64,000 nt of DNA from an uncultured Dehalococcoidia bacterium (GCA_958295515.1 CATQGW010000003.1:62001-126000); one strand, 5' to 3'; counted from the first letter of the stretch, positions 38,541 through 49,577 are shown. Numbers and translations: made by a program. Notes: generated from the letters alone by a model not told the origin.

Positions 38541-41120
38541 ATGCCCAGCGCGCGGCTGATGCAGGCGTACCAGATACCCGCGCAGCAGCGGCCGTCGAAA
38601 GCGGCGCTGGTGCCCGCCATTCGGCGGGCAGTGCATACCTGGCGCAGCCGCGGCTACGACGGCGCAACCCACACGAGCAAGGCGTTGCTGCGCCACTGGT
38701 TCGAGACCGACCACGAAATCGACGGCCAGGAGTGGCTCTACTACTACTGTCAGCGCGAGGCGATCGAGACGATCATCTACCTGCGCGAGGTGATGCGGAT
38801 GAGGTCGCTCTACGCTCTCGCGCCGCAGTTCGACACTGAGCAGCGGGTGATGGTGAACCCGGCGCAGGATCGCTGGCCGCGCTACGTCTGCAAGATGGCG
38901 ACCGGTTCGGGTAAAACCAAGGTGATGTCGCTCGCCATCGTCTGGTCCTATTTCAACGCGCAGTTTGAGTCGGAGCGCCGCGCCGACTACTCGCAGACGT
39001 TCGCGCTGCTCGCGCCGAATGTGATCGTCTATCAGCGGCTGCTCGACGATTTCGGGCACGGCGCGATCTTTCGCACCGACCCGCTGATCCCCAAAGCGTG
39101 GGCGGCGGACTGGAACTTCTCGGTGCGCACGCGCGACGATCCGTACCAGTCGTCCACGCGCGGCACGCTCTACCTGACCAACATCCACCAGCTCTACGAG
39201 TCGCGCGGCAAGCGCCGCCGCACCGTCGAGCCGGCCGCGATTTCGGCGGTATTGGGCGCGCCGCCGTCCGTCGCGGCGGACGGCTCGGGGCTGCGCTTCC
39301 GCAGCGAGATCGCCTCGCACGGCGAGCTGATCGTGCTGAACGACGAGGCGCATCACGTCCACGACGATGATTTGGAGTGGTATCGGACGATCGAGCGTCT
39401 GCACGACGAGCTCGGCGGCGGCCTGCGCTTGCAGCTGGACTTCTCGGCGACGCCCAAGCACGACAACGGGCGGCTGTTCGACCAGATCGTGGTGGACTAT
39501 CCGATTGCGCAGGCGGTGGAGGACGGCATCGTGAAGCGCCCGATCCTCGGCGAACTGTCGGGCGATCTGGAGTATGCGTCGGACAACGCGGCTGACCGCC
39601 ATCACGACAAGCTCGCGGCCGGCATTCGCAAGTGGAAGGAGGTGCGGGAGAAGCTCGACGGGGTGGGGCGCAATCCGCTGCTGTTCGTGATGGCCGAGGA
39701 CACCAAGGCGGCGGACCAGATTGGCGAGTGGTTGGCGACGCAGCCGGATTTCTCGGAGGAGTCGGTGCTGATCATTCACACCAACCGCCGCGGCCAGATC
39801 AGCGAGGCCGACAGCAGGCAGCGCGAGCTGGATGCGCTGCGCGAGGCGTCGCGGCGGGTGGACGAGCCGGACAATCCCTACCGCGCAATCGTCTCGGTGC
39901 TGATGCTGCGCGAGGGTTGGGATGTGCGAAACGTCTGCGTGATCGTCGCCCTGCGTTCCTACAGCGCGAAGTCGCAAATCCTGCCCGAGCAGACGCTGGG
40001 CCGCGGATTGCGGCGTATGTGGCCCGTCGCCCACGGCGACGATCGCGAGCAGCTGATCGTGATCGAGCACGAGGCGTTTCGCTCGCTTTGGGCGGATGAG
40101 CTGGGCGAGGAGGGGCTGGACATCCCGTGGCAGCCGGTCAACGCGCTCAAGTACGGGCTGGAGACGGTGCGCGTCGATCCGGACAAGCTGCAATACGACA
40201 TCGCCATCCCCGAACTGACCGCCGGCCTGCACGCGCGGGCGCCGCGCTGGGGCGACCTGATCGTCGATCAACGGCCGCCCGAGCCGTTCACGATCCAGCT
40301 GCGGCTCGACGAGGACCCGATCCGCTACACCGGGCGCGACTGGCTCACGTTGGAGATCGTCGATGAGGACGAATTCGAGCGCGAATTCCCGGCCGACGCG
40401 GCGCGCTATCTCAATCACGTCGCGCGCATGGTGCTGCGCGAGTGCCGGCTCGCCAACCTGAGCGACGGGTTCGCGCAGATCGCGCCGCGCATGCAGCGGT
40501 ACATCGAGCAGCGCATGTTCGACGGGCCGGTCTCGATGACGCAAACGCCGGTGATGGCGCGGCTCAACCGCGGCGACGCGACGCGCTGGCTGTTCGAGGT
40601 CTTCGTGCGCGCGCTGCGCGAGCTCTCGTTTGAGCAGCGCGAGGTGGAGTTCGCCGATCGCTGGCTGCGCGTCTCCGCCGCCGAGCCGTTCGCCACCTCG
40701 CGCCAGACGTTGCAGGCGGAGAAGACGGTCTTCAATCTGGTGCCCTGCGACTCCGAGCTCGAGCGGCGCTTCGCGCGCTGGCTCGATCAGGGCGCGAGCG
40801 ATGTCGAGGCATTCGCCAAGAACGAGGCGGCGGTCAGGTTCACCGTGCCCTACATCAGCGCCGCCGGCGGCCTGCGCAACTACCGCCCCGACTTTCTGGT
40901 TCGCGCGTCGGGCGGGCTATTTGTGATCGAAACCAAGGGCATCGAGACGATCGATGTCGCGCGCAAGGACAGGCGGATCGAGCAGTGGCGCCGCGACGCG
41001 ACAGAGCTGAGCGGCGTGGAGTGGCGCTACCTCAAGGTCACGCAGGAGTTGTTCGACTCGACGCCGTGGGACTCGGTTGAGACGCTGCAACGTGGCGTGG
41101 GGCTGGCGGTGGGCGAGTAG
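38541..41120 (+). CDS. res: Type III restriction enzyme subunit (Res)
   Basis: 859 residues. It is a superfamily 2 helicase/translocase: Walker A MATGSGKT (119-126), DEAH box N-D-E-A-H (268-271), a motif VI-like QTLGRGLRRMW. The C-terminal nuclease has a PD-(D/E)xK core: Asp784 (RPDFLVRA) then E797-T-K799 (FVIETKG). With Mod it would cut unmodified DNA after translocation between two head-to-head sites. All key residues look intact, so the system is probably active when mod is in frame. The gene follows mod by 2 nt, and the next operon starts 96 nt later. Confidence 0.9.
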   Translation: MPSARLMQAYQIPAQQRPSKAALVPAIRRAVHTWRSRGYDGATHTSKALLRHWFETDHEIDGQEWLYYYCQREAIETIIYLREVMRMRSLYALAPQFDTEQRVMVNPAQDRWPRYVCKMATGSGKTKVMSLAIVWSYFNAQFESERRADYSQTFALLAPNVIVYQRLLDDFGHGAIFRTDPLIPKAWAADWNFSVRTRDDPYQSSTRGTLYLTNIHQLYESRGKRRRTVEPAAISAVLGAPPSVAADGSGLRFRSEIASHGELIVLNDEAHHVHDDDLEWYRTIERLHDELGGGLRLQLDFSATPKHDNGRLFDQIVVDYPIAQAVEDGIVKRPILGELSGDLEYASDNAADRHHDKLAAGIRKWKEVREKLDGVGRNPLLFVMAEDTKAADQIGEWLATQPDFSEESVLIIHTNRRGQISEADSRQRELDALREASRRVDEPDNPYRAIVSVLMLREGWDVRNVCVIVALRSYSAKSQILPEQTLGRGLRRMWPVAHGDDREQLIVIEHEAFRSLWADELGEEGLDIPWQPVNALKYGLETVRVDPDKLQYDIAIPELTAGLHARAPRWGDLIVDQRPPEPFTIQLRLDEDPIRYTGRDWLTLEIVDEDEFEREFPADAARYLNHVARMVLRECRLANLSDGFAQIAPRMQRYIEQRMFDGPVSMTQTPVMARLNRGDATRWLFEVFVRALRELSFEQREVEFADRWLRVSAAEPFATSRQTLQAEKTVFNLVPCDSELERRFARWLDQGASDVEAFAKNEAAVRFTVPYISAAGGLRNYRPDFLVRASGGLFVIETKGIETIDVARKDRRIEQWRRDATELSGVEWRYLKVTQELFDSTPWDSVETLQRGVGLAVGE

Positions 41121-41216
41121 CGGCGCGATTCCCGCCGGGCGGCGCGATCACTACCGCGCACTGGCGATCGGTGCGACAATCAACAGTGCGCTTGGGGAGC
41201 GCGTCGGAGGTGTGCG

Positions 41217-42944
<1,728 letters not shown>

Positions 42945-42981
42945 GCGAGAGCGACCACGAGATCAGCGGAGGGAGCGGACG

Positions 42982-44037
42982 ATGGCTGAGCAGCGTTTCA
43001 TCATTCAGCGCTACGACCCGGACAGCGCGGAGAGCTACCGCGAGGAGTTCTCGCTCGATGTGCAGCCGGGCCAGACCGTGCTCGACTGCCTCAACGCGAT
43101 CAAGTGGGAGCAGGACGGCACGCTGTCGTTTCGGATGTCCTGCCGCCACGCGATCTGCGGCTCCTGCGCGATGAAGGTCAACGGCAGCTCGATGCTGGCC
43201 TGCCAGACGCAGGTCTCCGAAGCCGTCGAACTCGGCGACCCGGTGGAGGTCGCGCCGATGGGCAACCAGACGGTGATCAAGGATCTGGTCGTGGATACGA
43301 CCAAGTTCGTGGCGCAGTTCGAGCGCGCCGAAACCTGGCTTGAGCCGCACGAGGATCAGGAGCCGCCGGAGCGCGAGTATCGCCAGACGGTCGAGGATTT
43401 CGACCACTGGTCGCACGCCTCGACCTGCATTCACTGCGGGGCGTGCTACTCGGACTGCACGGTGGCGGCGGTGGATGAGAAGTTCCTCGGACCGGCGGCG
43501 CTGGCCAAGGCCTACCGCTTCGTGATGGACAGCCGCGACTCGAAGCGCGAGGAGCGGCTCAAGTTCCTGGCCGAGACCGAGGGCGGCATCTGGGACTGCA
43601 CGCGCTGCTACATGTGCGTGCAGGCCTGCCCCAAGGATGTGCTGCCGATGGACGCGATCATGGAGCTGCGCGCGCTCTCGATCGAGGCGGGCTACACCAA
43701 CAACCACGGCAGCCGCCACCACAAGGGCTTCGCCTCGGGCGTGCGCAAGCGCGGGCGGCTGGATGAGGCGTCGCTGCCGATTCAGTCGGTCGGGATTACG
43801 CGGCTGCTGACGCTGAACATCGACGCGCACAAGGAGATGCTGGGCTACACGCCGGGCGCGATTCGGCTGCTCAAGACGCGCAAGCTGCTCGAGGCGGCCA
43901 AGCGCCACGGGGCGAGCCAGGACGGCCGCGAGCACATCCAGCGCATCTTTGAGGAGGTTGAGGCGGAGAAGCATCATCACGATGTGGACGCCGACGCCTT
44001 CGCCGCCGAATTCGAAACCGCGCTCGGCAGCGGCTAA
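42982..44037 (+). CDS. sdhB: Succinate dehydrogenase iron-sulfur subunit with an extra cysteine and long C-terminus
   Basis: 351 residues, about 100 more than classical SdhB. [2Fe-2S] ligands: C54, C59, C62 and C74. The ferredoxin-like domain has C149-x2-C152-x2-C155-x3-C159 and C206-x2-C209-x2-C212-x3-C216-P. Classical SdhB has a non-cysteine residue where C209 stands, giving a [3Fe-4S] centre; the extra Cys predicts a [4Fe-4S] centre instead, as reported for the archaeal SdhABEF-type enzymes. The C-terminal extension (residues about 250-351) resembles the long tails of iron-sulfur subunits that dock CCG-domain partners. It is followed 33 nt later by sdhE. Confidence 0.9.
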   Translation: MAEQRFIIQRYDPDSAESYREEFSLDVQPGQTVLDCLNAIKWEQDGTLSFRMSCRHAICGSCAMKVNGSSMLACQTQVSEAVELGDPVEVAPMGNQTVIKDLVVDTTKFVAQFERAETWLEPHEDQEPPEREYRQTVEDFDHWSHASTCIHCGACYSDCTVAAVDEKFLGPAALAKAYRFVMDSRDSKREERLKFLAETEGGIWDCTRCYMCVQACPKDVLPMDAIMELRALSIEAGYTNNHGSRHHKGFASGVRKRGRLDEASLPIQSVGITRLLTLNIDAHKEMLGYTPGAIRLLKTRKLLEAAKRHGASQDGREHIQRIFEEVEAEKHHHDVDADAFAAEFETALGSG

Positions 44038-44069
44038 ATCTTCGCAAGCGACGGACGGGGGAGCACCGC

Positions 44070-44945
44070 ATGAAGTACGCATTCTGGCCGGGTTGCGTGG
44101 CGCGCGGGGCGGCGCCGGAGCTGTACACCTCGACGCTGGCGGTGGCCAGGCACCTCGGCATCGATCTGGTCGAGCTGGAAGCGGCCGCCTGCACCGGAGC
44201 GGGCATCATCTCCGACGGCGAGCCCTACCTGCAGGATGTGCTCAACGCGCGCACGATGGCGCTCTCGGAGCAGATGCAGCTGCCGCTGATGGATATCTGC
44301 TCGACCTGCGTGGGCGTGCATCGTCTGGCGGCGGAGAAGCTGCGCGATGTGGATTACCGAATTCGGATCAACCACCATCTCGCGCCGGAAGGGTTGGAGT
44401 ACCGCGGCTCCGCCGACCCGCGCCACCTGCTCTGGATCCTGCTGGAGGACATCGGCGAAGACCGGATCAACTCGTTGATCAAGCGCCCGCTCGATGAGCT
44501 CAACCTCGGCCCCTTCTACGGCTGCTACCTGGTGCGCCCGGAGCGGACGCTGGAGTTCGACGCGCACCCGACGCGGCGGAACAGTCTGGAGCGGCTGATT
44601 TCGATGCTGGGGGCGACGACGGTGACCTACGACGGGATGACGAAGTGCTGCGGCTTCCCGATTCTGACGACGAACAAGCAGAACTCGCTGACGATGGCGG
44701 GCACGCATCTGGATGAGGCGCAGCGGATGGGCGCGGACGCGCTGGTGACGCCCTGCCCGCTCTGCCATCTGAACCTCGACGCGCAGCAGCCGGACGCGGC
44801 CAAAGTGATCGACCGTCGGCTGGAGCTGCCGATTCTGCACGTGCCGCAGCTATTGGGTCTGGCGATGGGTCTGCCGCCCGAGGAGTTGGGGCTGACGCGG
44901 CACGTGGTGGACACGCGTAACCTGCTCAATCGGTTGGGCGTCTAG
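44070..44945 (+). CDS. sdhE: SdhE / HdrB-like CCG-domain subunit of the succinate dehydrogenase complex
   Basis: 291 residues with a Shine-Dalgarno-like GGGGGAG upstream. Two CCG domains are visible. The C-terminal one is complete: C152, C193-C194-G and C229-x2-C232. The N-terminal one has C9, C41 (A-C-T in place of C-C-G) and C77-x2-C80. In HdrB and SdhE these domains hold cubane-type Fe-S clusters that handle thiol/disulfide or quinone chemistry. Here the first domain has lost one cysteine, so it may bind zinc or a different cluster. It replaces the membrane anchors SdhC/D in SdhABE-type complexes; no sdhF-like gene follows. Confidence 0.88.
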   Translation: MKYAFWPGCVARGAAPELYTSTLAVARHLGIDLVELEAAACTGAGIISDGEPYLQDVLNARTMALSEQMQLPLMDICSTCVGVHRLAAEKLRDVDYRIRINHHLAPEGLEYRGSADPRHLLWILLEDIGEDRINSLIKRPLDELNLGPFYGCYLVRPERTLEFDAHPTRRNSLERLISMLGATTVTYDGMTKCCGFPILTTNKQNSLTMAGTHLDEAQRMGADALVTPCPLCHLNLDAQQPDAAKVIDRRLELPILHVPQLLGLAMGLPPEELGLTRHVVDTRNLLNRLGV

Positions 44946-44997
44946 CGGGGCGAAACCGTCATTTCCGCCCCTCTATCGTCATTCCCGCCCCCCTTCC

Positions 44998-45076
44998 GTC
45001 ATTCCCGCGAAAGCGGGAATCTCGCCGCACGGCTTCAGGTGTACGCACGGAGATTCCCGCTTTCGCGGGAATGACG
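44998..45076. repeat. Palindrome family A, inverted pair after sdhE
   Basis: The arms GTCATTCCCGCGAAAGCGGG (plus AATC, 44998-45021) and GATTCCCGCTTTCGCGGGAA (plus TGAC, 45052-45075) are exact inverted copies, with a 30-nt centre. Partial copies of GTCATTCCCGCC precede it. The element lies between sdhE and the convergent ABC operon in the 328-nt spacer, in which I see no gene. Confidence 0.9.
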
Positions 45077-45102
45077 GTGAAGGGGCGGGGAGAAAGAGGT
45101 GC

Positions 45103-45135
45103 GGGCGCCGCGCCTTCGACGGGGGCGCGGCGCCC
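45103..45135. terminator. Perfect 12-bp hairpin between convergent operons
   Basis: Arms GGGCGCCGCGCC (45103-45114) and GGCGCGGCGCCC (45124-45135) with a 9-nt loop. It lies between the sdh operon and the convergent permease gene, where a bidirectional terminator would be useful. No T-run is present, so the function is inferred only from location. Confidence 0.4.
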
Positions 45136-45167
45136 GTAGGGGTGGAGGGCAGCCGGGCGGCGGGTGC

Positions 45168-45192
45168 GCCGGTGCAGTGGGGCTGCGCCGGC
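45168..45192. terminator. Second hairpin near the end of the minus-strand ABC operon
   Basis: Arms 45168-45177 and 45183-45192 pair over 10 bp (one T-G) around loop TGGGG. It sits 82 nt beyond the stop of the DppC-like gene in its direction of transcription. Confidence 0.35.
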
Positions 45193-45273
45193 AAGCGGGC
45201 GGGGTGACTTCGCACCGCCGGGCGTCACGGGCCCTCCAGTGTTCTTGACGACGGAGAGGGCGGTTTGGTTCCG

Positions 45274-46227
45274 TCAGGCGGAGCCGGTTCCGCGCAGCCG
45301 CGGATCCAGAATGTCGCGCAGCGCATCGCCGAGCAGATTGAACGAGAGCACGATCAGCGTGATTGCCAGGCCCGGTGCGAGCGCCAGCCACGGCCAGCGA
45401 TCCAGATTGCCACGCTGAGTCGCCTCGAACAGGATGTAGCCCCAAGTCGGATTCGCGGCGGAGTTCGCCCCGAGACCCAGGAACGAGAGGGCGGCCTCCG
45501 CGAGGATGGTGCCCCCAATCGTGACCGACGCGATCACTAGAATTGGGGCCATGATGTTGGGCAAGATGTGGCGGAAGATCACGCGGATCGGACCCGCGCC
45601 GATCGTCCGCGCCGCCTCAATGTAGGTGTTCTCCATCGCCGAGAGCACAGTGCCGCGCACTACTCTCTGGGTTCCTGGGACGAGGAAGATCACGATCACC
45701 AGAATCACCGTGGTCATGCTCGGCGTCAGCACGGTGACGAGCGTCATCATCAGCAGCAGCGGCGGGAGCGCCTGGAACGAGTCAGAGAGCCGCTGCAGCA
45801 GCAGGTCGGTCACGCTGCCGGCGTAGGCGGAGGTCATCCCGATCAGCGTCCCGATCAGGATGCCGAGACCGGTGGCGACGATGCCGATGATGATCGCGGG
45901 ACGCGCGCCGTAGATGATTCGGCTGAACATGTCGCGGCCGAGTGAGTCGTTGCCGGCGATGTTCGCCCACGACGGCGCGCCGAGCTTGTTCAGGATGTCC
46001 GTTTCCTCTGCGGGGAACGGCGAGAATCCGGGGATGATTGTGGCGCCGCCGATGTTGAGGTCTTGGCCGAAGATCGCGGCGACGATCAGGATCAAGATGA
46101 AGAGGGCGCCGATCGCGCCGAGCGGCTTGCTTCGCGCGTGCCGCGCCCAGATGCGCCACCACTTCGGCGTCGGAGCGAGCGGTACAGCGGCGGCTTCATC
46201 GAGCGTGGCGGCAGGCTGCGCTGTCAT
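45274..46227 (-). CDS. ABC transporter permease, DppC-like
   Basis: 317 residues from ATG 46227, which has GAGGCGAGG upstream; a longer in-frame start at 46389 was rejected. Structure: a cytoplasmic N-terminus, a first helix (LGAIGALFILILIVAAIFG), the conserved GNDSLGRDMFSRII, five further helices and the EAA loop (GAGPIRVIFRHILPNIMAPI). Unlike the DppC-like protein at 27.3 kb it has no LysM-like insertion. It pairs with the upstream DppB-like permease, 46 nt away on the same strand. Confidence 0.92.
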   Translation of the reverse strand: MTAQPAATLDEAAAVPLAPTPKWWRIWARHARSKPLGAIGALFILILIVAAIFGQDLNIGGATIIPGFSPFPAEETDILNKLGAPSWANIAGNDSLGRDMFSRIIYGARPAIIIGIVATGLGILIGTLIGMTSAYAGSVTDLLLQRLSDSFQALPPLLLMMTLVTVLTPSMTTVILVIVIFLVPGTQRVVRGTVLSAMENTYIEAARTIGAGPIRVIFRHILPNIMAPILVIASVTIGGTILAEAALSFLGLGANSAANPTWGYILFEATQRGNLDRWPWLALAPGLAITLIVLSFNLLGDALRDILDPRLRGTGSA

Positions 46228-46273
46228 CGTTGCCTCGCCTCTTCCATCAAGCGTGGGGAGCAGATGCCCCGCA

Positions 46274-47236
46274 TTAGGAGTAGCGGATGCGCGGATCGAG
46301 CCACGCGTAGCTGAGGTCGACCAGGATGTTGATGAAGACCACGCCGAAGCCGACGACCAGCGTGATGCCCAGCACGAGCGTGAAATCAACCTGCCGAATC
46401 GCCCGCACGGCGAGCGCCCCGATGCCGTCGATCCGGAAGATGAACTCGACGATCACCGCTCCACTGATCAGGAACGCGAACTGATTCGCGAAGATCGTGA
46501 TCACCGGGATCAGCGAGTTGCGCAGCACGTGCCGCAAGATCACGACACGCTCGCCGAGCCCTTTGGCGCGCGCGGTGCGCACGTAGTCCTCATTGACTAC
46601 CTCAAGGACGGTTGAGCGCTGCATCCGCATCACGGTCGCCATCAGCGATGCCGACAGCACCAGAGAGGGCGCGATCATCCCTGCGAGGTTGTCACCCACT
46701 CCGTCCCAGATGTACGGCGGATCGAGCGTGGAGAGTGAGACGCCGCCCCACGCCGCGGCGTAGGTGACCACGAGCACGGCGAGGAAGAAATTGGGCACGG
46801 CGAGGCCGAGGATCGCGAACACTCTGGAGGCGTAGTCGCCGATCCCGCCCTGCCGCACTGCGGAGAAGACGCCGATCGGAATTGCCAGCAGGGTCGAGAT
46901 CAGCGTCGCAAGGATCACCAACTCGATGCTCTTGGGCAGCCGATCTTGAATCTCATCCCAGACCGGCAGCCGGGTGGCGAACGATTCGCCCAAGTCACCC
47001 TGAACCGTTGACCACAGCCAGTTGCCGTAGCGCTCCAGCACTGGTCGATCGAGTCCCAGGTCCCGCTCAAACTGCTCGATCTGCGCGGGCGTCAGGTTCG
47101 CTCCCTGCGGGCTTTGGTTGAGCAGCCGCGTCAGCGTGTTGCCCGGTACCGCGTTCACCAGCATGAACACGATAAACGAGAGCATGAACAGGACGACCAC
47201 CGCCCCGATCAGCCGGCGGACCAGGTAGCCCGTCAC
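46274..47236 (-). CDS. ABC transporter permease, DppB-like
   Basis: 320 residues from GTG 47236, which overlaps the stop of the small upstream gene by 4 nt. First helix AVVVLFMLSFIVFMLVNAVP, then a periplasmic segment with FERDLGLDRPVLERYGNW, five more helices and the EAA loop (ARAKGLGERVVILRHVLRN). It forms the channel with the DppC-like protein. The substrate-binding lipoprotein is encoded just upstream. No ATPase subunits are nearby. Confidence 0.92.
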   Translation of the reverse strand: MTGYLVRRLIGAVVVLFMLSFIVFMLVNAVPGNTLTRLLNQSPQGANLTPAQIEQFERDLGLDRPVLERYGNWLWSTVQGDLGESFATRLPVWDEIQDRLPKSIELVILATLISTLLAIPIGVFSAVRQGGIGDYASRVFAILGLAVPNFFLAVLVVTYAAAWGGVSLSTLDPPYIWDGVGDNLAGMIAPSLVLSASLMATVMRMQRSTVLEVVNEDYVRTARAKGLGERVVILRHVLRNSLIPVITIFANQFAFLISGAVIVEFIFRIDGIGALAVRAIRQVDFTLVLGITLVVGFGVVFINILVDLSYAWLDPRIRYS

Positions 47237-47493
47237 TGGGAGAACAGCCGTGCAGGACGTTGTTCAAGCGACAAGCTTGGGATCAGTATGCGGGACAGCA
47301 TTCCGCACTGCGTGGTGCTGCCACGGCTGGTCATTGCCCCCTCGGGGATCCCGGAATCCGTCGAGCTCAGCGTGAGCTCCGGCGCGGGCTGCGAGCCGCC
47401 GCTCGTTGCGATGATCGCTGCAGCGACGGCACCGGCAACGGCGGCCAGCGCAGAGACTGCGAGAAGCCAGCGTCTGGCCGTCGCTGCGATCAT
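47233..47493 (-). CDS. Small predicted membrane or secreted protein in the ABC operon
   Basis: 86 residues from ATG 47493, with AAGGA about 10 nt upstream (an alternative GTG lies at 47511). One strongly hydrophobic, alanine-rich segment (about residues 8-30) looks like a membrane anchor or signal peptide. The rest is a polar tail without recognised motifs. Support comes from position: it fills the gap between the substrate-binding protein and the permease, and its stop overlaps the permease GTG as GTGA, a translational-coupling arrangement. No function can be assigned. It could also be non-coding. Confidence 0.4.
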   Translation of the reverse strand: MIAATARRWLLAVSALAAVAGAVAAAIIATSGGSQPAPELTLSSTDSGIPEGAMTSRGSTTQCGMLSRILIPSLSLEQRPARLFSQ

Positions 47494-47538
47494 GATCGAA
47501 TCCTTCGCCACTGACGAACGCCGCGCCTGCCCGGTGCG

Positions 47539-49497
47539 CTACAAGTTCTTCCAGATGCGCTCCGTGTTGGTGGCGCCCCAGCCGGGGTTCCAAGCGTTGT
47601 AGGTGTCCATCTGGTTGAACAGGTAGGAGCGGCGCCCGGCCATGCGGTAGGGGTTGACGGCGAAGATGCGCCACATGTTCTCGAGCTCGCGGACGCGGAT
47701 CTTCTCGAGAATTGCCGAGCGCTTGTCGATGTCCAGCTCTTGGCGCTGCTCCTGCGTCCAGATATCAATGTCGGGGTCGTTGATCCCGTAGATGTTGCCC
47801 GGGCTCTCCGAGTTCATCCGACCGTAGGCAAGGCCGTCGGCGTCCATTTCGCTGCCGACCAGCCAGGTGAACAGCGTCCCGCTGTACTCCTTCGTGAAGA
47901 GCAGCGCCAGCCACGACTCCCACTCGATCTGCTCGTGTTCCACCTGCGCGCCGAGGTTGCGCTTCCACTGGTCCACGATCAGCAGGAAGTGGTCGAGGTA
48001 GAAGCCCGGCACGGTGTGGAATGCGGCTTCAAAGGAGAGCGGGTTGTCGTCGTTGAAGCCGGCCGCGTCAAGCAGCCTGCGGCCTTCGGCGGCGTTGAAC
48101 ACGTGGAAGTCGCCGAGCTCCTCGAACGTCCAAGGCCACTCGCGGAAGCCCCAGGGGGAGTTCTCGTCCTTGAAGAAGGTCCAGTTCTGCCCGTAGCCGC
48201 CGGCGGCGAGGCCGTAATAGACGCCGGCGGCCTGCTCGTCGCGGTCCATTCCCAGCGACAGCGCCTGGCGCACCCGCGGGTCGTTGAACGGGGCCTCGTT
48301 GAGGTCCTTAAAGGTCATGTGCGGCTGCCAGCCCGGCGGGGGGGCGGTCACCTGCACCACCATGTCCGAGTAGGAATCGATCGCCCGCTCGTACTCGGTG
48401 ATGTCTTGCAGCCGGATCCAGTCGGTCTCGCCGGTCTCCCAAGCGGCCCACTCGGACTCGCGCTGGCCGACGAAGTCCAGGCCGTGGATCGCATCCAGGT
48501 ACGGCAGCTGCATCCCCGTGCGGGGGTCCTTCTTGAAGTACTCGGGATGGGCGCTGCCGCGCCACTCGGAGCCGGTTGTCGCGCTGTCCAGCACGAACGG
48601 CCCGGTGCCGACCTGATTCTCGGAGAGGTCGAGCAGGCTCGGCTCCTCGATGAGCTCCGGCGCCACCACGACGTGGAACGGGTTCATCATGTTGTTCAGC
48701 AGGTACGCCGCCGGCTCGGTGAGGTTGAAGCGCACCGTGTTGCTGGCGTTGTCGAATCCGATGTCCTTGACAGCCGTGTAGGAAGACGCCTGCACGCGCT
48801 CCGGCTCGCGCAGCGCGTCATAGGCGATCTTCACGTCCTCGGCGGTCATGTCGCGCCCGTTGACCGGCGGCTTGTCCTGCCACTTGATCCCGGGGCGGAG
48901 CTGGAAGACCACGGTCGTCGGGTCGGGGACTTCCCAGCCCTCCGCGAGGTCGCCCTCGTTCAGGTAGTAGTGCGCGTTCGAGTAGTCGTCCATGGGGAAG
49001 ACGACCAGCTGGCTGTAGAACATGGGCGCAAACGCGGCCATCAGGCTGGCGTTCGGTCCAAGCACGTTCCAGTTCGCGGGCGCCGCGTGCGCCAGCCGCC
49101 AGGTGCCGCCGTTCTTGGGGCCGTCGGCTTGGCCGGGGAGGTTTTGGAGTTTGCTCCAGTGGAAGCGGAGGCGCCACTCTTCCTCGGCGGTCATCGAGCG
49201 GGCTTCCTGCTCGGGGGTGAGCTGGCCGGGGAGCAGCGCGACCGACTGCTCGTCGGCGGCTTCCTGCGTGGTCTGCGCCTGCTGGGTGGCGGTCTGCTGG
49301 GCTTGCTGCTGCGCCTGCTGCTGCACCACCTGTTGCTGCTGCTGGGCCTGGGCGACGGACTGGTCGTCGTCGTCATCGCCGCAGCCGACGAGGGCGAGGC
49401 CGGCGGCGCCGACGCCGGCGCGCGCCGAGGCGCTCAGCACCGAGCGGCGGCTCATCTTGCGGTGGCGCATGCGGGTCCAGTAGTTGCTCTCAGACAT
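47539..49497 (-). CDS. ABC transporter substrate-binding lipoprotein, oligopeptide family, Tat-type signal
   Basis: 652 residues from ATG 49497, with AGGAGGA upstream; the open frame extending beyond into unrelated sequence was rejected. The N-terminus has twin arginines (MSRRSVLSASARAG) and a lipobox ending in LVGC, followed by DDDDD: a Tat-exported lipoprotein. A 60-residue Q/A-rich linker leads to the SBP family 5 fold (FQLRPGIKWQDKPPVNGRDM, DPRVRQALSLGMDRDEQA). It supplies ligand, probably peptides, to the two permeases downstream. Larger than the usual 550 residues. Confidence 0.9.
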   Translation of the reverse strand: MSESNYWTRMRHRKMSRRSVLSASARAGVGAAGLALVGCGDDDDDQSVAQAQQQQQVVQQQAQQQAQQTATQQAQTTQEAADEQSVALLPGQLTPEQEARSMTAEEEWRLRFHWSKLQNLPGQADGPKNGGTWRLAHAAPANWNVLGPNASLMAAFAPMFYSQLVVFPMDDYSNAHYYLNEGDLAEGWEVPDPTTVVFQLRPGIKWQDKPPVNGRDMTAEDVKIAYDALREPERVQASSYTAVKDIGFDNASNTVRFNLTEPAAYLLNNMMNPFHVVVAPELIEEPSLLDLSENQVGTGPFVLDSATTGSEWRGSAHPEYFKKDPRTGMQLPYLDAIHGLDFVGQRESEWAAWETGETDWIRLQDITEYERAIDSYSDMVVQVTAPPPGWQPHMTFKDLNEAPFNDPRVRQALSLGMDRDEQAAGVYYGLAAGGYGQNWTFFKDENSPWGFREWPWTFEELGDFHVFNAAEGRRLLDAAGFNDDNPLSFEAAFHTVPGFYLDHFLLIVDQWKRNLGAQVEHEQIEWESWLALLFTKEYSGTLFTWLVGSEMDADGLAYGRMNSESPGNIYGINDPDIDIWTQEQRQELDIDKRSAILEKIRVRELENMWRIFAVNPYRMAGRRSYLFNQMDTYNAWNPGWGATNTERIWKNL

Positions 49498-49577
49498 GGT
49501 TTCCTCCTGGCGTGGCCGTGCGCGCGACGGCGCTCGGGACGTGCGCCGTAAGATAGCGCTTTCGCAGGGAGCGTGTC

